DNA of 64,000 nt, taken from assembly GCA_033439795.1 (NCBI GenBank), contig JAUTDP010000018.1:62001-126000 (forward strand), written 5' to 3'. The DNA is from Sordaria brevicollis (taxonomy: Eukaryota > Ascomycota > Sordariomycetes > Sordariales > Sordariaceae). Made by a program: the position numbers and the translations under genes. A model generated the notes under the pieces. It saw only the letters and a list, made by a program, of their open reading frames with translations. It made no database searches and had not been told where the DNA came from. Shown one piece after another: positions 1 through 8,730 of the stretch (within the stretch, counting starts at the first letter, position 1; the number at the start of each line of letters is the position of its first letter).

Positions 1-2
1 AT

Positions 3-1979
3 GAGCATACCACAGCAATTGCCTTGAGCGAAAATGGAGAAAAGCTGGCTACATATGGCTGGAAGACGACTAGGATCTGGTCTCTTCCGTCTGGCACATT
101 ACTCGCAGCCACAGACACCCCCGAAGATACAAGAGCCAAGTCCCTTGTCTTTGCCGATAAGGACCAGAAGCTACTGGTAGCGGGGGATGACAATCTTGTA
201 CGGCACATTGAGTGCGGAAACTTCGGGCATGGCTGGGAAGTCCTCAGCTCGGCACCGCTGAAAGACACCGGAGTGGAAGGAGCTATCATCACCTCTCCCA
301 GATTCGCGGCTTTCAGCCCAGACAGAACGCAGGTAGCAGTGTCATACCGCAGTGCACCCCTTGCGGTCTGGAGATTGTATGATGGAAGATGCATGGGAAT
401 ATGCAAAAGAACACCACCTGTCGGTACCAGCGGCAATGCCTCACGTCCGTCCAAGAGCTGGAATTCTGTTGATCGCTTTGTGTGGAATCCCGTCACAGGC
501 CACGTCGTTGGAGTCTACAAAGATGGGTGTGTTTTCAAGTGGCATCCTCTAATGGGTGAGCCGGTTGAGGTACAGAAGGCTGCGGATGAGATTGCTATAA
601 GCCCAGATGGGAAGCTGTTTGCGACTAGTACCAGCAAAGGCACCATTTACATCTGGAGCTTTCATCATTTCTCGGTCCTTTACGAGCTTTCATCAACAGA
701 GGTCGTCACTCAGCTCATGTTCAGCCCAGATAGCCGCCGTTTCTACGATCTTCGTTGGGGGTCAGTCAACGCCTGGGAGCCAAACATCCTCACCCGATTT
801 CTGGACCATGACGAACAGTATACGAGCGATTCGAACAGCGAGGACGCCTCTTCAACCTTGTTTGACAAGGTCTCTCTGAGTTTCAACTCGCGATCCACAC
901 CCGTTACCACTTTTGCGCCCTCACGAGATGGGAAGGCCTACTGCGTTGGCTACAAGAATGGTCAGGTCTTGTTGTTCGGCAGTGGTGATCAGGATGGGAT
1001 CGAAGTTGCAAGCCCTGATGACTACGCTCAAGTAGTTCATATTAGATGGAGTCAAGATGGCCGCAACATCGCCATTGTTGATGCAGACAGTACCATCCAC
1101 GTCAGGTCTGTTGACACGGGCAGTGTTTTATTTGCATCGGCCCCACATAATCTACCAGTTGACCTTGACACCTTCAAAGCAAGCGATACCCTCTTCAACC
1201 ACGACTCTCGGCTTATTCTGGTATCGACGGATGAAACGGCATACGTATGCTCTGTCGCTGACAGCAAACTCCAAGCAAGCATTAAGCTCGAGAATGGAAG
1301 TGACTGCAAATGGGTTCGCCATCCGCGGAGACATGATGCAGTCCTGAGAGTTGGGCCTCAGTGTTGTTGGGTACACGACTGGGAAACACTCGAGCTGCTA
1401 TCAACACTGGTCTACCTTCAAGACGATGATAGAGTGGATCGTAGACCTTCGGCCTCGTCATTACCGCTGAAGGACACTGTAACAACTCCACGAGCTTCAT
1501 CTACCTCTCAAGTTGCCTGCGCCTTTCTTTCCCAGGACGAAGATTACATCCTAATTCACGTACGAGACGAGGGTGAACGGACTAGAGGACATGATATTAT
1601 CCTTATTGCGGTCGACGCACTTGGAACGGGAACATTGATTGCTCCAAAGCGGCATCTCGTCAAGGTACGGCATGTACACCAAAGTGTCGTCAAGGAGATA
1701 TCATCGCCTCTCGGTGTCTTGCCGGGGGGAAGATTTGTGGTAATTGATCATGACCTGTGGATTCGGGTTTACGCACTTGACTCAGTGTTTCACGCTGACG
1801 AACTGGCTATGAGTCGGTTTGACCGGCCATATCAAATTCCACGAGACTGGGCTGGGAACATCAGTGCTGGCCATTGTCAACTTGCAAAGGACTTCACTCT
1901 GTTTTGGCCTAAGGATGAACAGGTCGTCCTCATTCAGTACGACCTGGACGAGATTGGGATGCTCTCTGTTTCAGGTTAA
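3..1979 (+). CDS. WD40-repeat C-terminal part of a NACHT/NLR-like protein (5' partial)
   Basis: The frame is open from the window edge to the TAA at 1977-1979, giving 658 residues with no start methionine of its own, so the gene begins upstream. Degenerate WD40 blades recur through the length, each with an SPD/SxDG turn and a closing W: an ISPDGK blade near residue 200, then FSPDSRRFYDLR near 240 followed by a WEPN motif. From family knowledge, the 'TSTEVVTQLMFSPDSRRFYD..WEPN' pattern is characteristic of the C-terminal propeller of fungal NACHT-WD40 (STAND/NLR) proteins, some of which act in non-self recognition. The NTPase domain would lie upstream and is not seen, so NLR identity is inference; WD40 is firm. 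It converges on the next gene, with about 80 bp between stops. Confidence 0.8.
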   Translation, partial: EHTTAIALSENGEKLATYGWKTTRIWSLPSGTLLAATDTPEDTRAKSLVFADKDQKLLVAGDDNLVRHIECGNFGHGWEVLSSAPLKDTGVEGAIITSPRFAAFSPDRTQVAVSYRSAPLAVWRLYDGRCMGICKRTPPVGTSGNASRPSKSWNSVDRFVWNPVTGHVVGVYKDGCVFKWHPLMGEPVEVQKAADEIAISPDGKLFATSTSKGTIYIWSFHHFSVLYELSSTEVVTQLMFSPDSRRFYDLRWGSVNAWEPNILTRFLDHDEQYTSDSNSEDASSTLFDKVSLSFNSRSTPVTTFAPSRDGKAYCVGYKNGQVLLFGSGDQDGIEVASPDDYAQVVHIRWSQDGRNIAIVDADSTIHVRSVDTGSVLFASAPHNLPVDLDTFKASDTLFNHDSRLILVSTDETAYVCSVADSKLQASIKLENGSDCKWVRHPRRHDAVLRVGPQCCWVHDWETLELLSTLVYLQDDDRVDRRPSASSLPLKDTVTTPRASSTSQVACAFLSQDEDYILIHVRDEGERTRGHDIILIAVDALGTGTLIAPKRHLVKVRHVHQSVVKEISSPLGVLPGGRFVVIDHDLWIRVYALDSVFHADELAMSRFDRPYQIPRDWAGNISAGHCQLAKDFTLFWPKDEQVVLIQYDLDEIGMLSVSG

Positions 1980-2060
1980 CGGTCCATGGAAGTCTTGGTT
2001 CGTCAAATCAGATTCCTTGTCGCTTTGATGCAAACTAACCATTCTTCTACGATACCTAGG

Positions 2061-2903
2061 CTAGAACAAGTTGAAGCACTTATTGATCCCCTCCCAATCC
2101 GGATGTTCCAATTTCCCCTTGACTAACTCACTTGACCACGAACCCCTAGGAGCCTTCCGCGGATCTTTTGACGCCTGTCGCACAATAGCATCTCCAAGCT
2201 GCTTCTTGATCTCCAACCTCGGCAATTGCCACCTCAACAAGTTCGCTGAAGTTTCTCCACCTGGAAGGGTATCGACGGGCGGGAGATTACAAAACCCAAA
2301 ATCCGCCCGTTTAGCGAACCTCAAAGCCCTCACCGCGCCGCTCATACGCTCCGCAATGGTCGGGTTGGTGTGCAAACTGATAGCCAACCAGGCCTCTCGA
2401 ACCGCCAGGGCCGGGACATTATGACTTCGGAGCAGGCGAGCGGCTACATCTGCGCCAATAACCTCGAATCGCTCGGTGATGGTATCGTACTCGCGGGCTA
2501 CACCGATGGCGTGGAGGATACAAGCAACGAAGAGGACGTGTGGTGGAGCGATGGTTGCGTATTCCCCTGAGGCGGGACTGATGCGTGCTATTCCCGGGAA
2601 ACTGGACAGCAAAGAGGGATCGGCCGGTTCGTTCAAGGGAGTGATGCGCATGAAGGCTTGGGCGTACATGTAGACGCGGAAGCTGTGGTATAGAATGGTG
2701 GCTGGAAGACGGGAACGAGCGAGGGCGAGGGCATCGGCGCAGACGGGATGGGCTGGAATAAGAGCACGGAGGGCGGCGGTTATGGTGCCTGGATCGGAAA
2801 CTGTTGGGACCGGCTCGGAAGTAGCGCCAATGCCGGAGGAGGAGGCGGTGGAAGTGGAGGCGGTGTTGTTGGACGTTGGGCTGCTCATGGCTGGATGGGG
2901 CAA
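2061..2903 (-). CDS. HD-domain cyanamide hydratase-like protein with altered HD motif
   Basis: Intronless, 280 residues, the usual length for fungal Ddi2/cyanamide-hydratase-like HD proteins. After a Ser/Thr-rich N-terminus (1-40) come the HD-fold landmarks: H73 in LYHSFRV, the central motif at 131-132 in a CIL-HA-IG context, a RFEVIGADVAARLL helix near 145-158, and H178 in SLHTNP followed by AERM. In the family the central motif is His-Asp and binds metal. Here codon 132 is GCC (Ala), so a metal ligand is missing and activity is doubtful. Either Met1 or Met6 (2888) could be the start. Substrate cannot be told from sequence. Confidence 0.82.
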   Translation of the reverse strand: MPHPAMSSPTSNNTASTSTASSSGIGATSEPVPTVSDPGTITAALRALIPAHPVCADALALARSRLPATILYHSFRVYMYAQAFMRITPLNEPADPSLLSSFPGIARISPASGEYATIAPPHVLFVACILHAIGVAREYDTITERFEVIGADVAARLLRSHNVPALAVREAWLAISLHTNPTIAERMSGAVRALRFAKRADFGFCNLPPVDTLPGGETSANLLRWQLPRLEIKKQLGDAIVRQASKDPRKAPRGSWSSELVKGKLEHPDWEGINKCFNLF

Positions 2904-4070
2904 CCGTGGTGGTCGCTGGTCTTTACCCCGGTATCACAGAGGGACAAGCGGCAAGCCGTGAGATGGGAAATGGAACTCTCATCCACGGGATCCGTCGAGC
3001 GAGCTGTTGTGGACTTGTCTGTACATTCTGAGAAGACAGGGTGGCTGCAATGCAATGCAAGCAGCTGTCGGTCTCGGCCAACTCGACAGATGCCACGACC
3101 AGCTTTGACACTGCGCAACCAGACGGTTCAATGGCCTATGTTCCCGTCGTCGTCGTCGTCGTCGTTTTATTCTCTTCTTTATAGAGCTTCGGATGGAAAC
3201 TTGTACATGCTCAAAGACTTGGTGCCAAGACTTTGCGAAATCCATGGTGTTGAGTGTTCATCCGCCCTGGGTAGCGTCTGTTAGGGAAAATCCATCACCT
3301 ACCCTGCACACGCCGAAAGTGACCAAGGCGAGTCCACGAAGTACACCCGCCCAAGACACTCGGTATTTGTCTTCAACATGCACACTCCGAACACAGTTAT
3401 CGGTTTTGTTCTGGCAAGCCTTTCTTTTTGCATCCTTGTAATGAGACCATGGTCCTTCAGCTCATTAATCGGCGACGCTCTGAACGGTCTACGTGTCTCC
3501 CAAGTACATTTCGATCTAGCTGCCTGGGGTGGCGAGAGCAGGAACTTCACACATATCATCAGAGGATAAAGGATTCAGGTGACTCATTCTGGGTCATAAA
3601 TCCCGGATGAAGTGTTCATGTCATTGACAAAGATACCTCTACAGTGAACAACATGCTGTCGAGAGCGAACCTCGGAAGTCAACCTCCACGGTGAGATTTT
3701 AGACGACCACGCGTCGAGTGCATTCTTTTCATCACGATAGCCTTCCAAGATCATGATTAATGTTGAGTAATTGGTTCGCTCGCACTCCTGTTACCACTTC
3801 TAGGTCGCACCGTAATCCCGATTAGGAAGGTTCATGTTCGAAGCTGACATCGTTACGCAGCCATACGAATTTCGTGAGTGATCGTCGTGAGGTGACGCCA
3901 GGATAAATACCCCGGATCTTGCTCTTATTAGACATGTTGCGAGACTCGCGAAGGTAAGATCACAGAGCGTCAAGAACAACAACAGCATCCCTTCAACCAC
4001 AACCAAAAGTCTTTCCAAACTACCACAGACCAGCTCCACACAGCACATCTAGAGGTACATTATACCCAAA
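2904..4070. other. Intergenic region, divergent promoters
   Basis: It lies between the starts of the minus-strand HD gene and the plus-strand GNAT-like gene, so it should hold both promoters. The short open frames here have no family resemblance and unlike codon use. Apart from a CGT microsatellite at 3145-3165 I see no structured feature. Confidence 0.6.
3145..3165. repeat. (CGT)7 microsatellite
   Basis: Seven perfect CGT units, about 240 bases upstream of the HD-like gene's ATG, likely in its promoter or 5' leader. No coding frame uses it. Confidence 0.9.
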
Positions 4071-4925
4071 ATGTCATCCCCAACCACCCTCCCACCCCGC
4101 TACCAAATCCGCAAACTCACACTTGACGACCTTCCCTTCGCCCACGCCATCATCACCCACGCCAACCTTTTCCACAACGCACTCTGGGCCAAACTTCACG
4201 CCTCCGACGCCGTTGACCGCGCCTACCGCATCTTCAACACCGGCTCCTACAACACCTCGCACGGAATCGAATCCGGTTTTTCGTATGGTGTCTTCGACAC
4301 CGAATACGTCTACAAAAACCCCCAATCCGCAGCCACAAACGGCGCCATCTACTGGGACCCCATCCTCCACCCCGCCTCCTCGGGGTCTGACCTACTCGCC
4401 CAAATGGATTTCCCTCTAGTCTCAGTAGCGCTAGCCTACGACCCCGTAGCTACCCCCTTTGACCCGGTCATGTTCCAACCCATCTTTGACGAACTCCCTC
4501 TTTTTCCCAAGCTGGTGGCCGTTACGGAGGCGAATGATATCCGTCCGCCTGAAGAGAGGAAGCCGAAGGTGGTAGGCGAGTGTTTGTTCCGCTGTGGGAC
4601 GGCTACGAGGGCGGATTATGAACGCAAAGGACTGGCGAGGGCATTGGCGGGACACTTGATGGGTGAAGCGAAGAAGGCTGGGTATAAAGCGACGCAGGTG
4701 GGGACGGTGAATAATCGGTTGAATGAAATTTGGGAGAGGGTGCCTGGACAGGAGGAGAGTGGGAACAAGGTGGTGGAGGGGGCGAAGAGTCGGGTGGTTA
4801 GTGTGGTGGATTTGGAACACTATGAGGAGGATGAGGTTGATGAAGAAGGCAAAAAGACGGGGAAGAAGGTGAATCCGTTTATGGGCGTCAAGGTGGTTAG
4901 GAAGTGTATTTATGTTACTCTTTGA
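4071..4925 (+). CDS. GNAT-family N-acetyltransferase-like protein
   Basis: Intronless, 284 residues; the start ATG follows ACCCAAA, with A at -3 as in fungal start contexts. The best family signal is residues 183-206, YERKGLARALAGHLMGEAKK, which matches GNAT motif A (acetyl-CoA pyrophosphate loop, R/Q-x-x-G-x-G/A followed by helix). An N-terminal RKLTLDDLPFAHAII segment fits GNAT strand 1 and helix 1. A long insert (about 60-165) separates them, as in several fungus-specific GNATs. The tail (245-275) is Glu/Lys-rich. The substrate is unknown, and the loop is weaker than in canonical members. Codon use changes from very C-ending in the first half to G-rich in the second. Confidence 0.65.
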   Translation: MSSPTTLPPRYQIRKLTLDDLPFAHAIITHANLFHNALWAKLHASDAVDRAYRIFNTGSYNTSHGIESGFSYGVFDTEYVYKNPQSAATNGAIYWDPILHPASSGSDLLAQMDFPLVSVALAYDPVATPFDPVMFQPIFDELPLFPKLVAVTEANDIRPPEERKPKVVGECLFRCGTATRADYERKGLARALAGHLMGEAKKAGYKATQVGTVNNRLNEIWERVPGQEESGNKVVEGAKSRVVSVVDLEHYEEDEVDEEGKKTGKKVNPFMGVKVVRKCIYVTL

Positions 4926-5409
4926 GGATGTGGAGAGGACGAATATTGGAGGTGGAATGATGGGAGAAGAACGGGAGGACGAAGAGATAGCACGAGAGGG
5001 AACGACGAAGGAGAGAGTTTGGTGGATGAACGGCTCCTTTTTGAGATTATAAAACTAGCTATTATACATTATTATTAACAACAAGTACTAGGCATTTTCC
5101 TAGCTTAGAGCCTTGAACCCTGTGGTAAAAAGAAAAAGAGAAAGAAACAGGACAAAGGAAAAAGAGAGAAAAAGAAAAAGAAATCAAGGTGGAAAAAAAG
5201 CAAACGTAATAACAGATCCATCCCTTGACCGATTACCATTCGTTGTAGACATCAGATACCGCGTAACTCCCTATAGCCCTTAATTCAAAGTAAAAATGCT
5301 TCCCGTCGTCGTCAATACTCGTACAAAACTACAACAAAGCCCCCCTCCACCCTACTGGTCTTTCGAGTAAGGAGAGCGCCCAACCAGCCGACCAAACTCG
5401 CCCGGCAAA
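4926..5409. other. 3' intergenic region between convergent genes
   Basis: It holds the 3' ends of the GNAT-like gene (+) and the next gene (-). A purine-rich tract (A/G runs with AAAGAGAAAG, about 5128-5200) and TTATTATTAACAAC stretches are consistent with UTR and polyadenylation sequence. No gene seen. Confidence 0.6.
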
Positions 5410-6828
5410 CTAAAACTCCGGCTCGTACCTGCCCGGCACGGCCAAATCGTCAGGCAGCATAGCCGCCGGTCCCTCCTGCTGCTGTTGATGCTGCTGCTGC
5501 TCACGCAGCGCATGCCTCTGAGCCTCACGGGCCTCATACGCAGCCATCCTCCCCTCGTCATCCGAGCCCGAACTACAGTTCGAGCTGGAATCCCCCTCCT
5601 CCTCCTCCACGTAGATACCGAGGCCAGTAGCAGCCGCGGCGCCAGTCGCATAAGCGCTGGCAGCAAAGCCAGAACTCGAGATGCCCTCATGAAGGCCCAT
5701 GCTCCTCGCGTAGAGGTCAGAAGACCTTCTGGCCCGGTTGCGCTCATCGAGCTTGACGAGCTGGAGGATCCCCTCGGTCACGGCGTCGACCTCCTTCCTG
5801 TTGTCCCTCCACCAGTCCAACAGCTTTCCCTCGGCCTCGACGAAGCGGGAGCCGGCAACGTCGTCCTCGCCGACCTTCTCGGCGCGGCAGTCGTGGCAGA
5901 GCATGGGCGCGCCTCTGGTGTAGGCGGCCCTCTCGCGGGCTTTGCGCTGCAGCTCCTGCAGGAAGGCCAGGCGCTGGGTCTCGAAGTGGCCGCTGCAGAC
6001 GGCGCGGAACCAGGCAGCGAAGAACCACATGGTGTTCCAGTCCTTGGCGGTCATGTCGGGCGTGTCGATGGCCTGCAGGAGAGGTTCGTCCATGCGGCGC
6101 CAAAACTCATTGTCGTCCTGCTCGGGACCGTTGCCGTCGTCGAAGGAGTTGATGTACTCCCGGATGGACACGCCGAGAGCAATCTGGTGGAGGGTGAGTT
6201 GGTGGAGGGGGCGGTCGGGGTCGTTGTACCCGATGGTGTAGGAGTTGGGGCGGAAGTGCTTGACCTCGGTGCTGAGGACATGTTTGCAGAGGGTGGTGGG
6301 GGTGGTGTGCTGCATGTCGAGGGGGGAGGCAGCGGGAGAAGTGGAAGACTCCACGAAAGGGTCTGAAGAGTCTGAAGTAGTAGTGACAGAGCTTTTGCTG
6401 TCAACGGTGCCGCTGTTGCGGAGGTGGTCGCGAATGAGCTTCAAGCGACTGGTGGTGACCGGAGTCTGGATCTTGCTGACTTGCATAAGGAAGTCGCTGT
6501 CGGTGTTGTAGACCTCCATCCAGGTGAGCGCGTGGTCAAGCGCGACACTCTGGTGGTAGGACTCAGTAAGGTGGGGGGGAATATCGAGGTGAAGCTCGAT
6601 AGAGGTCAGCAGCTCAGCTTGGGTATGCTTTGCGCGCAGCATGTTGTCGACACAGGTGGTAAGCTGGTCAGCGCGCTCTTGGAGGCTTAGAAACTGGTCG
6701 ATCAGCTCTTGCTTGCCCATCGAGATGAGGTCAGCGCGCGTGAAGTGTGCCTCGCGGGGCGCGATTTTTGATTCGACGACAAAGCGATGAGTCGCCATAA
6801 GACGCTGAGTATCGGGAGGAAGAGGCAT
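5410..6828 (-). CDS. Hypothetical protein, possibly Sordariales-specific
   Basis: Intronless, 472 residues, with codon bias typical of a real fungal gene. I do not recognise a family. The N-terminus (about 28-80) is helical, with a stretch near 35-60 (SMGKQELIDQFLSLQERADQ) that could form a short coiled coil. A Ser/Thr-rich linker covers 140-172. A conserved-looking globular block (about 180-345) has many aromatic residues (DWNTMWFFAAWFRAV) and a CxxC pair (C311, C314). The C-terminus is low complexity: Glu-rich, then Ser-rich, then a Gln/His-rich tract near 447-460. No signal peptide or membrane segment is visible, so it is probably nuclear or cytoplasmic. Met1 and Met11 are both possible starts. 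The large opposite-strand frame here is a shadow. Confidence 0.75.
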   Translation of the reverse strand: MPLPPDTQRLMATHRFVVESKIAPREAHFTRADLISMGKQELIDQFLSLQERADQLTTCVDNMLRAKHTQAELLTSIELHLDIPPHLTESYHQSVALDHALTWMEVYNTDSDFLMQVSKIQTPVTTSRLKLIRDHLRNSGTVDSKSSVTTTSDSSDPFVESSTSPAASPLDMQHTTPTTLCKHVLSTEVKHFRPNSYTIGYNDPDRPLHQLTLHQIALGVSIREYINSFDDGNGPEQDDNEFWRRMDEPLLQAIDTPDMTAKDWNTMWFFAAWFRAVCSGHFETQRLAFLQELQRKARERAAYTRGAPMLCHDCRAEKVGEDDVAGSRFVEAEGKLLDWWRDNRKEVDAVTEGILQLVKLDERNRARRSSDLYARSMGLHEGISSSGFAASAYATGAAAATGLGIYVEEEEGDSSSNCSSGSDDEGRMAAYEAREAQRHALREQQQHQQQQEGPAAMLPDDLAVPGRYEPEF

Positions 6829-7383
6829 CTTTGCGGTTATGTTGTTGCAGCGCGGTGAGCGTCTTCTTTGAAGTGACTGGAGGTATTCTGAGGGAGTAGA
6901 CGCGGGGTAGTGGTGATGCCAGGCAAACGGTGAACGAGAGGAACAACTCGCTTGCTGGAGAAGAAAGAGTGAATGGAGTAGATAAGAAGGACAAGCTGCT
7001 TGCTAGCGGCAGACGGAGTGAATGAGAGTAAACTTGATGTTGCTTTGCGTGCTAGGTCGCGAACTTGTTGGCGGTTTGGTTGTTGAAAGAGAGGGGATTC
7101 AACACAGATGGTCGATAATTTTTTTGTGGGATTTGTGGGATCCAAGTTGCAAACCTGGGCTCACAGATGGGTTGCCAGAAAGGTGAGTAACTAGTCAACG
7201 GCCAGTCAGTTTGAAGGTACGGGAAGGCTACAGCTTTGAAACGCGTAGAGCCCCATACCCTACGCGTGACCATATCGGACGTAGGTTGGAAGGAGCAGGC
7301 ACCACTCACCAACAGCCATGACGTCGACCATGCCATTATCCCAGATGCTCAGAGCTCTTCATCCACTTGATGTCTGCAGGTGC
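6829..7383. other. Intergenic region
   Basis: It holds the upstream region of the hypothetical gene at 5410-6828 and the 3' flank of the dienelactone hydrolase gene. Short frames on both strands show no family signal. Nothing further seen. Confidence 0.55.
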
Positions 7384-8298
7384 TCAAATGGAAAACCATC
7401 TCGAGAACCAACGGACAGCCTGGTCCTCAGACTGATCTCCTCTCTCCTTTTGCAATGGATCCTCGCGGTCTCCTCTGAATGCAAACCCATGCTTGGCTCC
7501 CGGATAGACCACAACCTCGTACTTGTCAGGAATATTATCTCCTTCCACTTCCCTAGTCGACTTGTTCTTCTCTTCCAAAATTCTCATAGTTTCCTCCATC
7601 TGTGCCCTCTTCATGAATGAGTCGTTCTCTCCATTGGCCAGGCTGAGAGGCAGTTCCACCTCGTGGATATGCCTGGGCAGTTTGAGCATTGACGGATGGG
7701 CAGTGAACGCGCAGTCAATCAGCGGGGTCTTCCTTTCACCAAGAGACACCCAGTTCTTGGGATTCTGAGTGTTTGTAAGACCAACAGCATAAAGCCCACC
7801 CCAGCAAAACCCAGCAACGCCGACCTTGGGAAGTTCACCATTTTCCGTCGGAGTAGTTCGCACAGCGCTGATAAACGAACGCACGCGGGGCCAACCGACA
7901 GATGGCCGGGTACGGTAAAGCCAGAGTAGAAAAACGGGGACAGCTTTGATGATGTTCCAAGTTTTGACCAAAGTGTGCAAAATCCAGGGAGTGTCTGGGT
8001 TGGGTTTTGATTCGAAGGCCGTTATAAACGAGAGTGGGATAGCTTTGCCGTCCATGAAATCAGGGACGTACACATTGCACGGGACACGGCGGGCATAGGA
8101 GTCGGCGAGGGCACGAGTGTTTCGGAGGGACCATCCAAAGGCATCGGTGATTAGGACTACCGTTCCGAGCGGCTTGATGCCCGGCTCCGGGGCCGCGATG
8201 TAAGTGGGAAGTCCGTGGACGACATCCTCGTGGCCTGTGGGGATAACGTCGCCGCGGAGGGTTCCTTTGAAGCAATCGGCACAAACGGGGACGGACAT
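7384..8298 (-). CDS. Dienelactone hydrolase family protein
   Basis: An alpha/beta-hydrolase of the dienelactone hydrolase type, about 305 residues, intronless. I chose the second ATG (8298, MSVPVCADCF); the same frame can start at 8316. Family landmarks (numbered from the upstream Met): the CADC..G N-terminus common to fungal members, DAFGW near 58-62, nucleophile elbow G-F-C-W-G-G with Cys171, acid Asp232 in GENDSF, and base His276 in GAKHGFAFRGD. All three residues of the Cys-Asp-His triad are present, so an active hydrolase is likely. The natural substrate is unknown; bacterial relatives open dienelactones in chlorocatechol breakdown, and fungal paralogues are mostly uncharacterised. Confidence 0.92.
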   Translation of the reverse strand: MSVPVCADCFKGTLRGDVIPTGHEDVVHGLPTYIAAPEPGIKPLGTVVLITDAFGWSLRNTRALADSYARRVPCNVYVPDFMDGKAIPLSFITAFESKPNPDTPWILHTLVKTWNIIKAVPVFLLWLYRTRPSVGWPRVRSFISAVRTTPTENGELPKVGVAGFCWGGLYAVGLTNTQNPKNWVSLGERKTPLIDCAFTAHPSMLKLPRHIHEVELPLSLANGENDSFMKRAQMEETMRILEEKNKSTREVEGDNIPDKYEVVVYPGAKHGFAFRGDREDPLQKERGDQSEDQAVRWFSRWFSI

Positions 8299-8658
8299 TG
8301 TGCAGTAAACAACCAATTCATGCAGAGTTATGGAGTGGGAGGAAAGTATTTATTAGGCAATGGCTGAGTGTTGTCCGCTTGGTCAGGAAGTCATCCGGAT
8401 GTCAATAGACGACGGGATCTGGACTGCAGTGGTGTTGGAGGTTGAAAGCGGGGAAAGCCAAGCCGCGGTACGCCAAGGGCAGGAAGATGCCGTTAACGTT
8501 GGGTTAGGGGTTACACGTGCTCCCTTAACAATTTTCTGACCGAAGGTACACCGCGGTGAAAGAGACCGAACATGGCTGCCACCAAAATGTTACAACACCA
8601 TAGAATCACCACAAAGATGCAAAAAGAGAATATTTCAAGTTTCACCAAGCTCAAGTGA

Positions 8659-8730
8659 TGCCCACAGCCAGAATCGAACTGACGACCTCATCATTACTAG
8701 TGATGCGCTCTACCACTGAGCCATGCGGGC
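8659..8730 (-). tRNA. tRNA-Thr (anticodon AGT), no intron
   Basis: The reverse complement folds into a full cloverleaf: acceptor GCCCGCA/TGTGGGC (one G-U), D stem GCTC/GAGC with loop AGTGGTA, anticodon stem CATCA/TGATG around loop CTAGTAA (anticodon AGT), variable AGGTC, T stem GTCAG/CTGGC with loop TTCGATT, and discriminator A. It is 72 nt with no intron. Internal A and B boxes are intact. A TTTTT run, a possible Pol III terminator, lies about 35 nt downstream. Confidence 0.95.

Noticed and set aside
5485..6366. 293-residue plus-strand frame
   Set aside because: A shadow opposite the minus-strand hypothetical gene; its Val/Gly/Leu/Glu-rich product mirrors the C-ending codons of the real gene.
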